Assembly: GCA_973895155.1 (NCBI GenBank)
Contig: OZ316894.1
Coordinates: 11,904,001 to 11,968,000, forward strand
DNA: 64,000 nt
DNA from: Marsupella aquatica
Lineage: Eukaryota; Marchantiophyta
Reading direction: 5' to 3'
Shown here piece by piece: positions 34,010-46,499 of this stretch. A program made the translations under genes and the position numbers. Within the stretch, counting starts at the first letter, position 1; every line of letters begins with the position of its first letter. A model generated the notes under the pieces. It was not told where the DNA came from, did not search any database, and saw only the letters and a list, made by a program, of their open reading frames with translations.

Positions 34010-34615
34010 GTCGTGCACATACACATCACTACACAACATACATCGCATGTCGCACATATACAAACATGAGCACAAACAAACATAAAAGAATGGGCTGCAA
34101 GTGGAACTCATGTCCACACATGTCCAAAATGCACAATAATCTCAATCCAAACAAACCACAATTGACGCCAATCAAACATCCAATCCTGGTCAAAATGATC
34201 ACATACAGATATCGAGCCAAGCGCACCTCATGCTTTGAGGAATCCACGTTATGTATACACAAAACGGGCCAGCCACACCATAGCCACCAAAGCTCATACT
34301 CAAAGGCTCAACATTGAAGAAGTGAGACCTTTGAGCCACAACAAAGGGATAACTATCCCTCACAAATGTGAACTAAACCCTATCAGCTCATATAGCACAT
34401 ATACAAAACATATAAACTTAGACAACACGATATACTCTAATGCTACCTAGAATGGTGTGACAGTTGTCGTGGGCATACACATCGCTACACAACATACATC
34501 GCATGTCACACATATACAATCATGAGCACAGACAAACATAAGAGAATGGGTTGCAAGTGGAACTCATGTCCACATATGTCCAAAACCCACAATTGCCCCC
34601 TCGCTAAGAGTAAGG
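34010..34615 (-). repeat. 3' LTR region and polypurine tract of a Ty3/gypsy element
   Basis: Read on the minus strand, a purine tract AGCGAGGGGGCAAT (around 34592-34606) is followed directly by TGTGGGTTTTGGACATATG, the expected order of polypurine tract then LTR start. A ~115-130-bp segment from the LTR start (34479-34591) recurs at 34016-34140, giving two direct copies ~455 bp apart. The second copy may be a tandem or solo LTR, or an internal repeat. The far end of the LTR was not located. Confidence 0.6.
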
Positions 34616-34999
34616 TCCCCTAACTCTAACTAGCCATGAGTTCTACAAGGTGGATATACACCTTTTTAGGTGTGAAGATCAGGAGGTCGGGTGCAAGTGA
34701 GCCCCATCAATCACCTACCTACAATCCATATCTTCCAAGAGAACACAAATCATAACTAGCCGGATTTATCGACATGAGGATGCAACCATGATCCACTAGG
34801 AATCACCTGCAATGGTGGTGTCAAATATGACATGTGCCATCATTCTTCTAGAACACTTATCACAAATAGCTGCTCCCTGCGCAGATCCATGCAACATACA
34901 CTTCAAGCCAACACAAACATGTGCCAAGCTTGGATCTACTATACCATCAATGATGTTTGGAAGATGACATGGTGCACAATTGCGCACATGATCCTTTCA

Positions 35000-36915
35000 A
35001 ACCATACCATCATGTCCCTCCAACATTAGAACAGCAAAAGGCAACATTTTACACACATGTAAAATGGTTTGACTTGCGGTCACATCAAGTGTAGTTGGTG
35101 TTGTCTGTTGCAAATAAACGTAATCACCAGGATGAAATTGTTGAATCTTGGCACGATAACCTCCTCCACGAATAGTGACATACAACAAAGTATCACAATG
35201 TTGGGCGATGGCAAGGTTGTCAAAGGCCATGGGCATGATTCTCTCAAAAACCTTGCCCCTCTCAAAACAAACCTTGACCCAGGCAAACATCAGGATTATC
35301 CAAGTTCACAAGTGATGCAATATCACGACAAATAGTTGCTGGCAAATCTGGTTCTCTACCATAAGAGCAAGAAATAAGGTGAGAAGGATGCAAGTGATGC
35401 TTGTCGACTGAAATGGTAGCCCATAGCTAACCAAGGTAACGGAAGATCCCAATCTCCTAGATGACCAACCTGCAAGCCATACTTCCACAACCCTCTCTTC
35501 ACAGTTTGCACTACTCTCTTAGCCAATCCATCTGCCTCAAGATGATCACGAGAAGTAGTATGATGATCAATTAGAGCTTGCTCTGAACACAAACTCTCAA
35601 ACTCCCCACAAAACTCTGTTCCATCATCAGTTAATACCTCAGCTGGTGCTCCAAGATCACTGAGTACAAGGTTAAAAAATGTGGCAGCAACTCCTCCTCT
35701 AGCTTTATCTAGCAACGCCACTAGCTCAATGCACTTGGAGAAGTGCTCCACCATGACCAAACATACCGATTATGTCGTTGGGTAAGAGGTAATGGACCAA
35801 CAAAGTCCAAACTCCATTTGTACCCCAAACCCATGATCGGCAGTGGATGCAATTGGGGAGTGGGAGCATTGAAGGATGCTCTCGCTTGATCACATACCAC
35901 ACACTTAGCTATCAATTGTTGGACATGAGTGTGCATACTACGCCACCAATATTTGTGTCTGTAGCAAGCTATAAACATGCTTCATACAAAAGTGACCCAA
36001 CTCCCCTTGCGCATGTCGCACCAAATGTACTTGTTGTGATGGTTTTGGTACCACCAATATCTTACCATCACGCAGTACCCTCAAAAGATGGTTTCCTTCC
36101 CATCGAAACCTCTTGGCTCTTTGAAAAACCTTATCATGCTCCTTAGCATCAAGACTGCCATCAATAGAACCACTACGCAAGTATTCCAATACTCTCTCTC
36201 ATTGTTGTGAATATCCTATTGTCGAACAACAACCTCACCAACATCCATATCTATACACTCATCATGTACTCCATCCAATGAGGTAGCGTCCACAGATCCA
36301 TTGCATGCTGGTACCCAATAAAGGAAGGCAGATGCATGCCATCCTGACATCATCTCCTTATCTAACTCATCATGTCATTTGGCTCTTGTCACATCCTCCT
36401 TACTGGTACATGGATTGCGGCTCAATCCATCTACATCCAAGTTCACCTTTCCATGCCTATGCACAACCCGGAAGTCATACTCTTGTAACAAAAATGCCCA
36501 TTGTGGAAGCTTCCCTGTAAGCTTGTTAGAATCATTAACCACTTGAGAGACTAATGATCAATAATCAAGGTGAAGGGGTTACCAAACAAGTAGCAGCAAA
36601 AGTGTGTCACAGCCCACACTGTTGCCAAACACTCTCCCTCATAAGAGCTACACTTAGCCTCTGCTAAATTGTTTGATCGAGTTGCGTATCCCACAACAAA
36701 CTCATTCCCCTCATCATTCTTTTGAGTCAACACTGCTCCAAGTCCTACTCCACTCCAATCAGTGTGTAGTTGAAATAATCTCCCTAAAATGGGTCTTCTC
36801 AAAATAGGGGATGATGCCAATCTTTCTTTCAACTCTTGAAAGGCATGGGGAAAGGCATAATGATGGACCTTGCCACCCAGCACCCTCACCAATTGTGACA
36901 CGGGTAACGTGTCAC
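35000..36915 (-). pseudogene. Ty3/gypsy pol remnant: RNase H and integrase
   Basis: Minus-strand frames, broken by frameshifts, encode in order several pol parts. The RT/RNase H junction comes first (HTDWSGVGLGAVLTQK, then CLATVWAVTHFCCYLFGN; 36922-36551). A tether follows (VHRHGKVNLDVDGLSRNP near 36430). The integrase HHCC zinc-binding region is next (HLVRHAQGELGH then CVVCDQAR; 36189-35850). The integrase core has its D, D and E in WSLDFVGPLP, LTDDGTEF and DHLEADGLAKR (to 35400). A C-terminal GDYVYLQQ segment lies near 35110. The catalytic RT core is absent, cut off near 36900 by unrelated sequence. Its position between the methyltransferase-bearing gag-pro part (54-56 kb) and the LTR suggests it is the 3' half of that element. 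Confidence 0.85.
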
Positions 36916-37345
36916 TTAACAAAATGCAAGTCCTAGATTAGGACTTATACGATCATTAGGACCGTAGCCGTAGCGTAGAGTAGTACGAATAGCCGTCTTT
37001 GCCATTATGAATAGATTAGGAGTAGGTTAGTTGACTGAATGATTACGAATTAAGGGAAGGAAATTATTACGATCGGCCGAGGTACGGTGGCGGCGGCGGA
37101 GTAAAAATCTGTTAGGAGATCAAGCTTGGACCGAGACACCCAACTTCGAGCCATTATCAACAACCAAAACGGCCTTGCCTTCTCTCGCTCGAGCTCACCC
37201 TGGCACCTCCATAAGAGTTGAGTTGATGGCGCCGCGGACCCATTTGCTCATTCATACCTTTCAAAATTTGCGGACGATGCCACTCACTCTCGCATTTTAC
37301 TCGGATCAAGCTAACTTTTACGGGGAAATTATCAAAGGTTAAGAG
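36916..37345. other. Junction / leader region ahead of the plus-strand coiled-coil element
   Basis: No coding content recognised. A 21-base palindrome with GTGACACG and CGTGTCAC arms (36895-36915) marks the break in the gypsy element. The following sequence could be the leader or remains of a 5' LTR of the plus-strand element, but it does not match the 3' LTR at 41757. Confidence 0.4.
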
Positions 37346-40300
37346 CGGATTGTGGCAAGATTTAGTCAGGGCGAGGAAGGCCTCCACCAGCGAGCAAAAC
37401 TGCCAGGCGGAGACGCGGACTCGACAAACCAGACTGCAAGGGTTAGTATGACCCTTACAGCTTTGGGATTTTGGACCTTGTTTGGCGAGGTAGGTGCAAA
37501 GTTCTCCAAGACTTACTGGTACTCTTGCCCCAAGAAAGCCGCCTACGAACAACGATACACAAAGTTGGTGGCCAAGGTAGCACAGGTTAATTGTGAGAAG
37601 ACAACCATCACCAGGGATTTGAGCTACAACAAGCTACGGGAATACATCACCGAGCTATATATCAGCAAGGAAGGACTTAGATCGGTAGCAAAGGCAATTC
37701 TTGAAGTCCCTGCAAAGTTCTTTAGGCTGAAGGGCAGCCTGAGGCTGACTCAAGCAAAGTTTGACAAGATCCCGGGTTACATCAACCAACAGATTGCAAC
37801 CAAGAAGTGCGAAGAAGACATCAGCAGACAACAGGAAGTGGCGCGTAATCTCATGTTTCTCGGGGAAAGCTCCAACATCTTCGACTGGGATATGGCTACT
37901 CCGACGGCACCCCCAACTACTTGGCCTACGACTACCGGCGTACCACCAAACCAAACCTAGGTCCGTCCGGTGAACAACATCGAGTGCTCTTCAGGTTCTG
38001 ACGGACGAGTTAGTCCGCAGCTCGAGCAGTATTCTCGGAAGCGGGCAAGGACTATGCCAGCCCCCAAATCAACTGCGCAAATCAACGCCGCCCCTACACC
38101 TACCTTGACCAACCTGCCGACCAGCCAGTCCCGACGGCTCTCGAATAATCAACAACCCAACTTATTACAGGTAATCCGCGTCCCTGAGGTAGTCTGGACA
38201 ACGATCAAGAAACCCGACCACGCGGACTATCTCAAAGAGCATCAGTTGGAGCAGTTCGCTCACTTGCTATGGAGGCCTAGCGTAGCAGGGCCAAAGGAGG
38301 TTTATAAGTTCATCTCCAACTTTGACATTGATGCGGCGGCCACCAAAGTTTCAGGGCAGACCCTATCACTTACGGAGTATCGGTTGGCACATATCTTTTG
38401 TCTGCCAACCAGACCTGTGTCGGTTGAACTCCAAATTTGGGATAAGGAGTCTACACCCCAGCACTTCAAACCCGAGGGTAAGACAAATAACGGGTACAAG
38501 CAGGGGTCATGCACCAACTTAGTCTACATGGGGCGGCCTAACTTCATACGGACTACCTTACACATGATCAAGCCACGATCTGAGATCTCCCTCTGTACAA
38601 TCGTATAGGTGGAACAGTACAAACGGCGGAACTGGGCCCAATTCATTTGCCGCAGGTTCTTGGGGGAGCTTAAGCGAGCTCAAGCAGGTATGTTTATTGG
38701 GGGAAGGACCTACCTAGGAAGTCACATCGCCATCATCCTCACCTAGTACAAGGCACAGCGGGAGGCTAGGGGAAAGAATATGGCCACCTCAGCCCTGACC
38801 AGCGTCACTCCCGCTCCAGAGGAGGCTACCCCAAGCGAGCGGACTCCCACACCTTGGGCAAACCCTGAGCCATCGGCCCCGACTAATACTCCGCCACCTC
38901 CTCCCGTTGAAATCCCGCCACCCCCTTCCGTTGAGCCTCCGCTACCCCCAGTACAACCACCCCCAATCCCTCCACCACTTGAAGAAACTTTCCCCTCCCT
39001 AGTGCAGACTACGGAGGAGGTTGCCGCCCTGCCTGAGGAACCACCGGTGCCCGAGAGGATGGAGGACTACCAAGTAGTCTCGGGGACCATGGCCTACGAC
39101 CTGGTCTAGAAGTTTAGCCAAACTCTGCCAGGGGAGCTAGCGACGTACATCGGGCAACAGGTCTCGGCGTACTTCCAACCAGCCTTCTTCATGTTAGAGC
39201 ACCAACCACGAATCGTAAGTCGCTTGGAGGAAGAACTCATGGCAAAGGGGAACGAGATTGGTCGCCTCCAAATGCTAATAGAATACCTCGAGGAGGAGGC
39301 CACCACCCGCCGTGAAGAGTTAGTCCACACCATCGAACAAAGGGAAGGACTCACTGGTGGACCTAGCCACCCAGCGCCCTCACCAATCCCAGCACTCGCG
39401 CCTAAGTGCCCTTGGTGCCCGAACGCCTCCATGGAATACCTTGAGCAAGTACCTAAGTGCCTCTTGCACCACCAGTGGCCCCTCCCATACGAAGCCGCAC
39501 TTGCTCACCTACACGACCGCTACTCAACAATCCTCACTGTCTGCACAAGCAACCAAGCACTTCGGTAAGTAACCTCTCCGGATCTAGAACTCGCCAAGTC
39601 TAGCATCCTAACTCAAGCTCAACAGACGTTGATAAATAGGGTAACGATAGGTCCTCCCGATGCCATAAGCTGGAACCAGAGCCCACGCCCACTGTCCGTC
39701 CAGGACAGCTCCTTCCTTGGGCGCGGCCCGGGTTCCCCCTCGTACCTATCCATCACCAACTGACCGCCCTGACCTCAGGACATGCTCATGGCCCAAATAG
39801 CGTAGCTTGTCCTAAAGCTTGTCCCAACACGCCGGGACCAGAACGGCCCCGACTCTAGCAGCCGCTCCTAGTTTGCCCCACTGATGGTCTAGGGGCCGAG
39901 TACCCCTAGAACTCAACCTCCACACCTACTTTGCCTTGCCTCCCCGACGCAAGTTCCCTTGGGAGACTGAACGCGGCTTGATTGCTGTTCGACAAGATTT
40001 GGCAAGCGGGCGAGCTAACACCCAAAAACCATGGGAACCCATGGCACCCCCAGACCCAGCTGAGCCCAGGAGGGCGTATCCCTTCTCAAGATCTTTCCAA
40101 CACACCCAAGAAGTCCTCCAATGGACTTCTCGTTGGGAAGATATCGCCATTTCCGTTTGGCAGTTTCCCTTAGTGTCACGACCGTCGCGGCTCACGACTT
40201 CGGCTTGCCCTTAGCCCCCAGGGAGACACCACTCCCCTCATATATGCTTATGGGTACCTGCCACCCCCGGACCACCTTTGGTCCCTAACCATTTGGCCCC

Positions 40301-41260
40301 CAATCCGGATCCCATCGCGCATAATGGGTGCGCCACCAACTGGCAACGCCCATAACTTTCTTGATAGGCATCCACAAGCGGAGTGCCTTAGCTCGTTGTG
40401 ATCGGGCCGACCCAGTGCTCATGCCTAGGCCCTCAGGTCTGATCGCCGCTCGGGGCCCTCGACCGGCCCAACCCGGATCGGGCCACAACTTGCGCCCCAA
40501 GCGTCCGTTGCCAATGGCTTCAACCCCATTGGCCTTGGGCCCAAGAGGAGCTCACATCAAGCCCTCAGAACTCAAAACCCTTCCGGAGGTCCGGATGGCC
40601 CTCCTTGAGCCCGGCCCATTTCCCCTTGACCCGACCAGCTACCCGCTAATCCAAGTCCTTAGTGTGTGACCTTAGTTTGGCTCCTTGCCTCGCTAGTGCC
40701 ACGTCTGATTGCCCACAAGTCTCCCCATGCTAAGTCCTCCCCGGATGGCCTATCCGGGCCTGGACCATAAGGGAGCTCGGCATCGGAGTCAGCGACGCCA
40801 GAGCTAAGTGTTAAGGTAGTCTAGTTCCATGACTGACTCACCCAGGACTTGGGCGCGGTGCAAGCAGATCTCAAGAAGCTAGACGACATTGTGCTTCAGC
40901 TGCGCTCAGAGTCCTTGGCTCAGGTTACCAGCCTGACCGACCTCAACAAACAATTCTTGCAGGCAGCTCAGCAGGTGTCTAGTCTCTCCGCCGAGCGAGA
41001 TAAATTGCTGGCGCACGACGAGACCCATCATGACTCCATCGGCCAGCTCAACCTAGAGGTAGCACGGCTACAGACCGAGACCGACTAAGCTGCAAACAAG
41101 GCAGAGGAGGCGGTACGGGATAACAAGGCCTTGCAGGAGCGCATTACCTTGCTCATAAGTCAGCGCAATGGGCCTGGACCCACCTCTGATCAAGACGGCT
41201 TGAGGTCTCGTCCCGACAAGAGGACAAACCCTGGACCGACGGCAGCTCACACGTAAGGGG
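37346..41260 (+). pseudogene. Coiled-coil protein of a polymerase-less LTR element (plus copy)
   Basis: Not a protein family I recognise. Segments in order: an N-terminal domain (37352-37960; LRSVAKAILEVPAKFF), a Pro/Ser linker, a middle domain (38150-38760; QLEQFAHLLW, EYRLAHIFCLP, YLGSHIAII), a proline-rich stretch (38780-39060), coiled coil 1 (39115-39340; IVSRLEEELMAKGNEIGRLQ), and coiled coil 2 (40840-41090; LNLEVARLQTETD). A minus-strand relative at 54.0-47.0 kb keeps the same order. The copy is broken by stops (38608, 39109, 41088) and by a 1.5-kb unrelated repeat between the coils. No protease, RT, RNase H or integrase motif is seen before the LTR. Gag-like function is a guess based on position in an LTR element. 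Confidence 0.6.
39400..40838 (+). repeat. Dispersed 1.5-kb repeat, copy 1
   Basis: This GC-rich segment recurs in inverted orientation at 46440-46040 plus 43860-42736 (the split is caused by a Copia insertion). Shared landmarks include GGTCCTCCCGATGCCATAAGC, ACTGATGGTCTAGGG and CAAGCGTCCGTTGCC. It has no sustained protein-coding frame in either copy. In this copy it sits inside the coiled-coil protein gene, and in the other just beyond the LTR, so it moves independently. No terminal repeats or target duplication could be fixed. Confidence 0.65.
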
Positions 41261-41739
41261 TGGTTAGCGGAGGAAGCAGGCAGGCGCCGCTCGTTACAGT
41301 TGGGTCAGTGGCATCTTTTTTTCATTAGGCTTAAACGATAGAATAACTGTCATTAGGCGCCAATTAGCGGCACAATAGGAAGAATTAGGACATGATTAGT
41401 TAGGATCATCCGGCGTATCAACGGACTAGAATTTTGGTCAGTAGACTTAGCTATTGACACCCTGGTCAGTGCCCCCGCCACTGACGGTCAACCGGTCAGA
41501 GGAGATGCGGCGGGCTAGTCAGAAGGTAGTTAGTCAGTAGGCATTACCCCGGAAGGTAGTATCTTCTGGTTCCTTTCCACAAGCGTAGTATTTAGGCTTC
41601 CCCTTCCGTTGTGGAGGGGGAGAAGACTTAGTTCATCTTTAGGGTAATGACAAGCCATTTAACAAACTGACATTTAGCTAGGATTAGAATAGACTAGAAT
41701 TTGAGCACGTGACCATTAGTATTTAGTGCACCCCCGGTA

Positions 41740-42240
41740 GAGGCAATAGGGGGGACTGTAGGTTTTGAACCGGGTATCAGCGGATGTGCGGGGAGTCTTG
41801 ACCTTAGTGAATAGGAGAGTACCGCAAAGTGAGGATACGACTAAGCTTGTCGGGCAAGTGCGGAGCCAGGCTCCGTTGTAGTGTACACCTCATTGCCGTT
41901 GGGCTATTCGTTCCCAAAGAAGTCGAGTCAACCCTGTATGTACAAATGACGGATTTATAATTCAAAGTCTTTCCCCACCATTTCCTTTGTGTAAACCGAG
42001 ATTGTATGTGTGTAATCTGTTATGTTCATTAGTCTCGTCTACGGGTTTAGAATGCTTGGTCGAACGCATTATACAAGTTGCGCATGGGGTGACAGTTGCG
42101 GATAGTGGTTGCAAGCCCGGGTTAGATGCCCTATCATCGGATCCGGATCGGAGGCGGATAGCACAAAGGCTTAGAAGTCCTTAAGCTGGGGTCAATCCCG
42201 TTATCGACTTAAAGTACATTCCGGCAACGAAATACAAAAT
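41740..42240 (+). repeat. Polypurine tract and 3' LTR of the coiled-coil element (plus copy)
   Basis: GAGGCAATAGGGGGGAC (41740-41756) is a polypurine-like tract directly followed by TGTAGGTTTTGAACC. The next ~480 bp match, in inverted form and with divergence, the segment at about 46970-46500 next to the minus copy. Shared blocks include CGGGGAGTC, AGAAGTCGAGTCAAC and AATATACCTATGA. The 3' limit is uncertain. Confidence 0.55.
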
Positions 42241-42399
42241 ATACCTATGATGTGCATAGACATGAAACCGGATGAGGGTAGCATCAAGTTACATGAATAA
42301 GTGCAGTTTGCGCATCCCTCCTTGCCCGAAACCTCAATATTAACAAAGTTTATGGCCGCCTAAGCCAAAATCCAATTAAGGATAAACCTTTTGGCGTGA

Positions 42400-42735
42400 C
42401 AACAACACTTGCAAATTCTGTTGGAGAGATTGAGAGAACATGGGTTGAAACTCTATCCTGGCAAAGTAACTTCTTCCAAGACCAGATTGAATATTTGGGC
42501 CACACTATCTACCGAAGGGGATTGGGTGTGTAGCAAACTAAGGTGAAGGTCATTACACAAATTCCTTGTCCTACTGATATGAGTAGAGTTCATGCATTCT
42601 TGGGATTAGCGAGCTACTATAGGAGGTATGTTAAAGGATTTAGCCAGCTTGCTAAACCTTTAACCATACTCACTAAGTTGGATCAAGAGTGGATTTGGGG
42701 TGATGATCATGAGCATGCCAGTTGCAAAACTTGAC
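42400..42735 (+). pseudogene. Ty3/gypsy reverse transcriptase fragment
   Basis: A short plus-strand frame carries HAFLGLASYYRRYVKGFSQL and AKPLTILTKLDQEWIWG, the conserved segment at the RT thumb/RNase H connection of Ty3/gypsy polymerases. The preceding bases encode a degraded RT fingers/palm end (EHGLKLYPGKV, IEYLGHTI across a frameshift). It ends abruptly at 42735, where the inverted dispersed repeat starts. Confidence 0.8.
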
Positions 42736-43860
42736 TACTTTAACACTTAGCTCCAACATTGCTGACTCCGACGCCAAGCTCCCCTATGGTCTAGGCCCGG
42801 AATGGCCATCCGTGGAGGACTTAGCATGGGGAGACTTTTGGGCAATGGGGCGTGGCACTGGAGAAGGCAAGGTGCTAAGTTGGTGACACACACTAAGGAC
42901 ATAGACTAGCTGAGGGCTCAAGGTCGACCGTCCGGACCCCCAAACAAACTTTGAGTTCTGAGGGCTTGAGTGAGAGCTCTTCTTGGGACCAAGGCAAATG
43001 AAGTTTTCTCCATGGGCAACGGACGCTTGGGGCACGAGTTACGACCCGATATGGGTTTGGCCGATTGGGGGTCCCGGGAGACAACGGGATCTGAGGGCCT
43101 AGGCATGAGCACTTGGTTGGCCCAATCACAATGGGCTTAAGCACTCCACTTATGGGCGCTTAACTAGAAAATTATGGGCATTGCCAGTTAGTGGCGCACC
43201 TAGACATGCAGGTTGTAGTCCAGGTGGGGGGCCAAAATTTGGGGACCAAAGTAGGTCCAGGGGTGGCAGGTCTCCAAAAGCATATAGGAGGGGAGTGGTG
43301 TCTCCTTGAGAGCTAAGGGCGAGCCAAAGTCGTGAGCCGTTGTGGTCGCGACACTAAGGAAAAACGTCAAATAGAAATGGTGATAACTTCCCAATGGGAA
43401 ATCTGTTGAAGGACCTCTTGGGTGATTTGGAAAGCTCTCAAGGAGGAATACATCCTCTTGAGATCATCTAGGTCTAGGGGTGCCATGGGTTCTCAGGGTT
43501 TGCGGGGGCTATCTTGCCCGCTTGCCAAATCCTGCTGAAATAGTAGCCAAGTTGTGTTCAGTCTCTCAAGGGAGCTTGCATTGGGGAGGCAAGGCCAAGT
43601 AGGCATGGAGGTTTAATTCCAAGATCACTTGGACCCTAGACCATCAGTGGGGCAAGAACCGGGAGTTGGTTACTAGAGTTGGGGCCATTCTGGTCCTGAC
43701 GTGTTGGGACAAGCTTGGAATAAGCTTTAGGACAAGCTTTAGGACAAGCTATGCTATTTGGGCCATGAGCATGACCTAGGGGTAGGGCGGTCAGTTGGCA
43801 ATGGATAGGTACGAGAGAGAACCCGGGCTGCGTGTTAGGTATTTACTCAAGGTCTAGAGT
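42736..43860 (-). repeat. Dispersed repeat, copy 2, distal part
   Basis: Inverted counterpart of roughly 39740-40838, collinear along its whole length with moderate divergence. It is separated from its proximal part (46040-46440) by the Copia element and some flanking sequence at 43861-44030 and 45890-46040. Confidence 0.65.
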
Positions 43861-44035
43861 TACGACATGTAACCATAGTTAGGCTAACCATAGTCGAAGA
43901 TGTGGTTAGGTTAACTAGGATGCACGTTATATGCCAAGCGGTGTTTGCTTGGATAAGTGGAACTTAGGCTCATTGTTATAGAGCCACTTGAGAGATGAGG
44001 AGAGCTTACACTCTAAAGACTTGGTATGGCCGATG

Positions 44036-45884
44036 TGAAAGAGCCGTCAGCTTCGGACTAGACAGCAATGCGGAAACATGAGAGAGACTCACTCAATCAG
44101 ACGCTACACCGACAAGACACCCCGAGTGAAGAACCTCCTGAAGGCTCCATACTCGCTCCATAGCAAATGAGAGTACATGTGAAGAATGAGGGAGAGAGTG
44201 CTCTCCCTCCAGCCTATACCCCCCAAGGGGGCCAAGATGAGTGGGTCTAAACTAAGCGGATCTTATCCTAATGTAATCTAGGGTTAAAACTAACCCTAGT
44301 AAGGCCAAGCTAACTATGTCGGGAACTAGAGTCAATTCCTAACAATCTCCACCTTGACTCAAGTTCACACAATGAGTCAGGTGATATACAATATGTAACT
44401 AAGTAACATATTTACATAGTCACCGGTTTGGCCCTAACATTAATAATATCCACACAGTGACTAAAGCTACTGGTAGGTAAAACTTTGGTAAGCATGTCTG
44501 CCGCATTCTCCTCTGAAGCCACCTTCTCCAGAAACATCTGCTGTGTCTCAATCACCTCACGGATGAAGTGATAACGAATATCAATGTGCTTTGTCCTGGC
44601 ATGGAACACAGGGTTCTTAGCCAGATGCAAAGCACTTTGACTGTCGCACAGCAGCACCGGTCTTTCAGGTGAAAGACCCAGATCACTCACCAATCTCCTT
44701 AGCCAGATCAGCTCCTTGGTTGCCTCACATGCAGCCATGTACTTAGCCTCAATAGTAGACAACGCAACACAAGATTGAGTTGCCGACTTCCAGCTGATAC
44801 AACCTCCACCCAGCATAAACACATAGCCTGTAGTAGACTTCCTGTTATCCAAGTTACTAGCATAATCTGAATCTACAAAACCTTCCAACTCTAATGTAGA
44901 GTCTGCTTTACCGTCAAATAAGATCCCACAATCTAAGGTACCTTTCAGATACCGCAAAACCCACTTCACTGCTTCCCAGTGAAGCTTACCAAGATTTGCC
45001 ATAAATCTGCTTAAAATGCTAACAGCGTGAGCAATGTCAGGTCTAGTGCATGTCATTGCATACATCAAACTACCCACAACACTATCATAGGGAACATGTT
45101 TCATCGCCAGTCTATCACTCTTACTAGAAGGGCAATCATCCTTTGAGAGTTTAAAGTGGGAGGCCAATGGAGTACCAACTGGTTTTGCATTCTCCATTCC
45201 ATACTTGGCAAGTACCTTCTCCAAATACTGCCTCTGAGAGAACCATAATTGCCTTTGCTCCCTGTCACGATGAATCTCCATCCCTAGTATCTCCTTGGCC
45301 TGACCCAAGTCCTTCATTGAAAACTCCTTACTCAACATTGCTTTCAGATGGGCAACATCAGACTTATTCTCAGCCAGGATCAGCATGTCATCCACGTACA
45401 ATGCCAGCACAATGTAACCAAAGTGTGAGTAATTCTCCACCTCCTTCATATAAATACAACAATCATGTTCACTTCGTGTGAACCCCTGAGATAACATGAA
45501 GGAATCAAAATGCTTATTCCACTGTCTGAGACTCTACTTCAATCCGTATAACGAGCGCAAGAGCTTACACACCAAGTGTCTGGTCTTCTCAACACTCAAG
45601 AGCTCCGGACTAGACAGCAATGCGAAAACATGAGAGAGACTCACTCAATCAGACGTTACACCGACAAGACACCCCGAGTGGAGAAACTCCTGAAGGCTTC
45701 ATAGCAAATGAGAGTACATGTGAAGAATGAGGGAGAGAGTGCTCTCCCTCCAGCCTATACCCCCCAAGGGGGCCAAGATGAGTGGGCCTAAACTAAGCGG
45801 ATCTTATCCTAATGTAATCTAGGGTTAAAACTAACCCTGTAAGGCCAAGCTAACTATGTCGGGAACTAGAGTCAATTCCTAACA
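44036..45884 (-). mobile_element. Internally deleted Ty1/copia element with LTRs and 5-bp TSD
   Basis: Bounded by CGATG target duplications (44031-44035 and 45885-45889). The LTRs (about 44036-44343 and 45596-45884, ~290-310 bp) start TGTTAGGAATTGACTC and end in ...TTTCA on the minus strand; they differ by a small indel and scattered substitutions. The right LTR runs straight into polymerase sequence, so gag, protease, integrase and the first part of RT, with the primer-binding site, have been deleted. The element is inserted in copy 2 of the dispersed repeat. Confidence 0.9.
44412..45595 (-). pseudogene. Copia RT C-terminus and RNase H
   Basis: The frame opens at 45497 and can be followed upstream to ~45590 through a TAG stop inside the RT motif KLLRSLYGLK*SLRQWNK. 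It contains the RT catalytic LYVDDMLI and PVGTPLASHFKLSKDD. The RNase H part follows: GFVDSDYASN, KSTTGYVFMLGGGCISWKS, STIEAKYMAACEATKELIWL, CDSQSALHLAKNP and HIDIRYHFIREV. The 361 residues after the start codon are intact. It is non-functional alone because the N-terminal polyprotein is missing. Confidence 0.93.
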
Positions 45885-46039
45885 CGATGGGCTTAGAGTT
45901 CAGTAAAGCTCTCTTGTGTGTTCCCGTGGACGTAGCCTCGAGGAGGTGAACCATGTATCTCTTGTGTCGACTACTTGCGCGTTGGATGTCTCATGTGCTT
46001 ACCGTTACGAGTGTCGTCTATGCTCAACACTGCGCCCAA

Positions 46040-46440
46040 GGAAGGAGTTGTTCTAGACAAACACTGAGTGTTGGTTCTGGTTCCGGCTTATGGCATCGGG
46101 AGGACCTGTCGTTGACCTACTTACCAATGTCTGTTGCATTGAGCTTGAGTCAGGATCCTAGACTTGGGAGATCTAGATCCTAAGGGGATACTTACTGGAG
46201 TGCTTGGTTGCTTGTGCAGACAGTGAGGACTGTTGAGCGATGGTCACACTAGGGAGCGAGTGCAACTTTGTATGGGAGGGGTCGCAGATGGTGTTGAGGG
46301 TGCCAAGTTGCTTGCTCAAGGAGTTTTCTGGAGGCGTTCGAGCACTAAGGGCACTTAAGCGTTGGTGTCGCACCCATAACCCTGGCCTTAAATCCGAGTT
46401 AGTTCCCTGGGGCGACCACAACCACCAGTAGGGGTGAGGG
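46040..46440 (-). repeat. Dispersed repeat, copy 2, proximal part
   Basis: Inverted match to about 39330-39730, including the shared peptide-like stretch LSALSARTPPENSLSK / LSALGARTPPWNTLSK and the segment around CCTCCCGATGCCATAAGC. These translations are not thought to be coding. Confidence 0.65.
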
Positions 46441-46499
46441 TTTGGGCAAGAAGGTGTGTAGTGGTCCTAATTAGCCCTAAGTTGGGCTAAGTCGATATA

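Noticed and set aside
43010-43144. Short frames similar between 40.3-40.6 kb and 43.0-43.1 kb, suggesting a conserved protein
   Set aside because: Similarity is equal at DNA level, frames are short and interrupted, and it is explained by the dispersed repeat.
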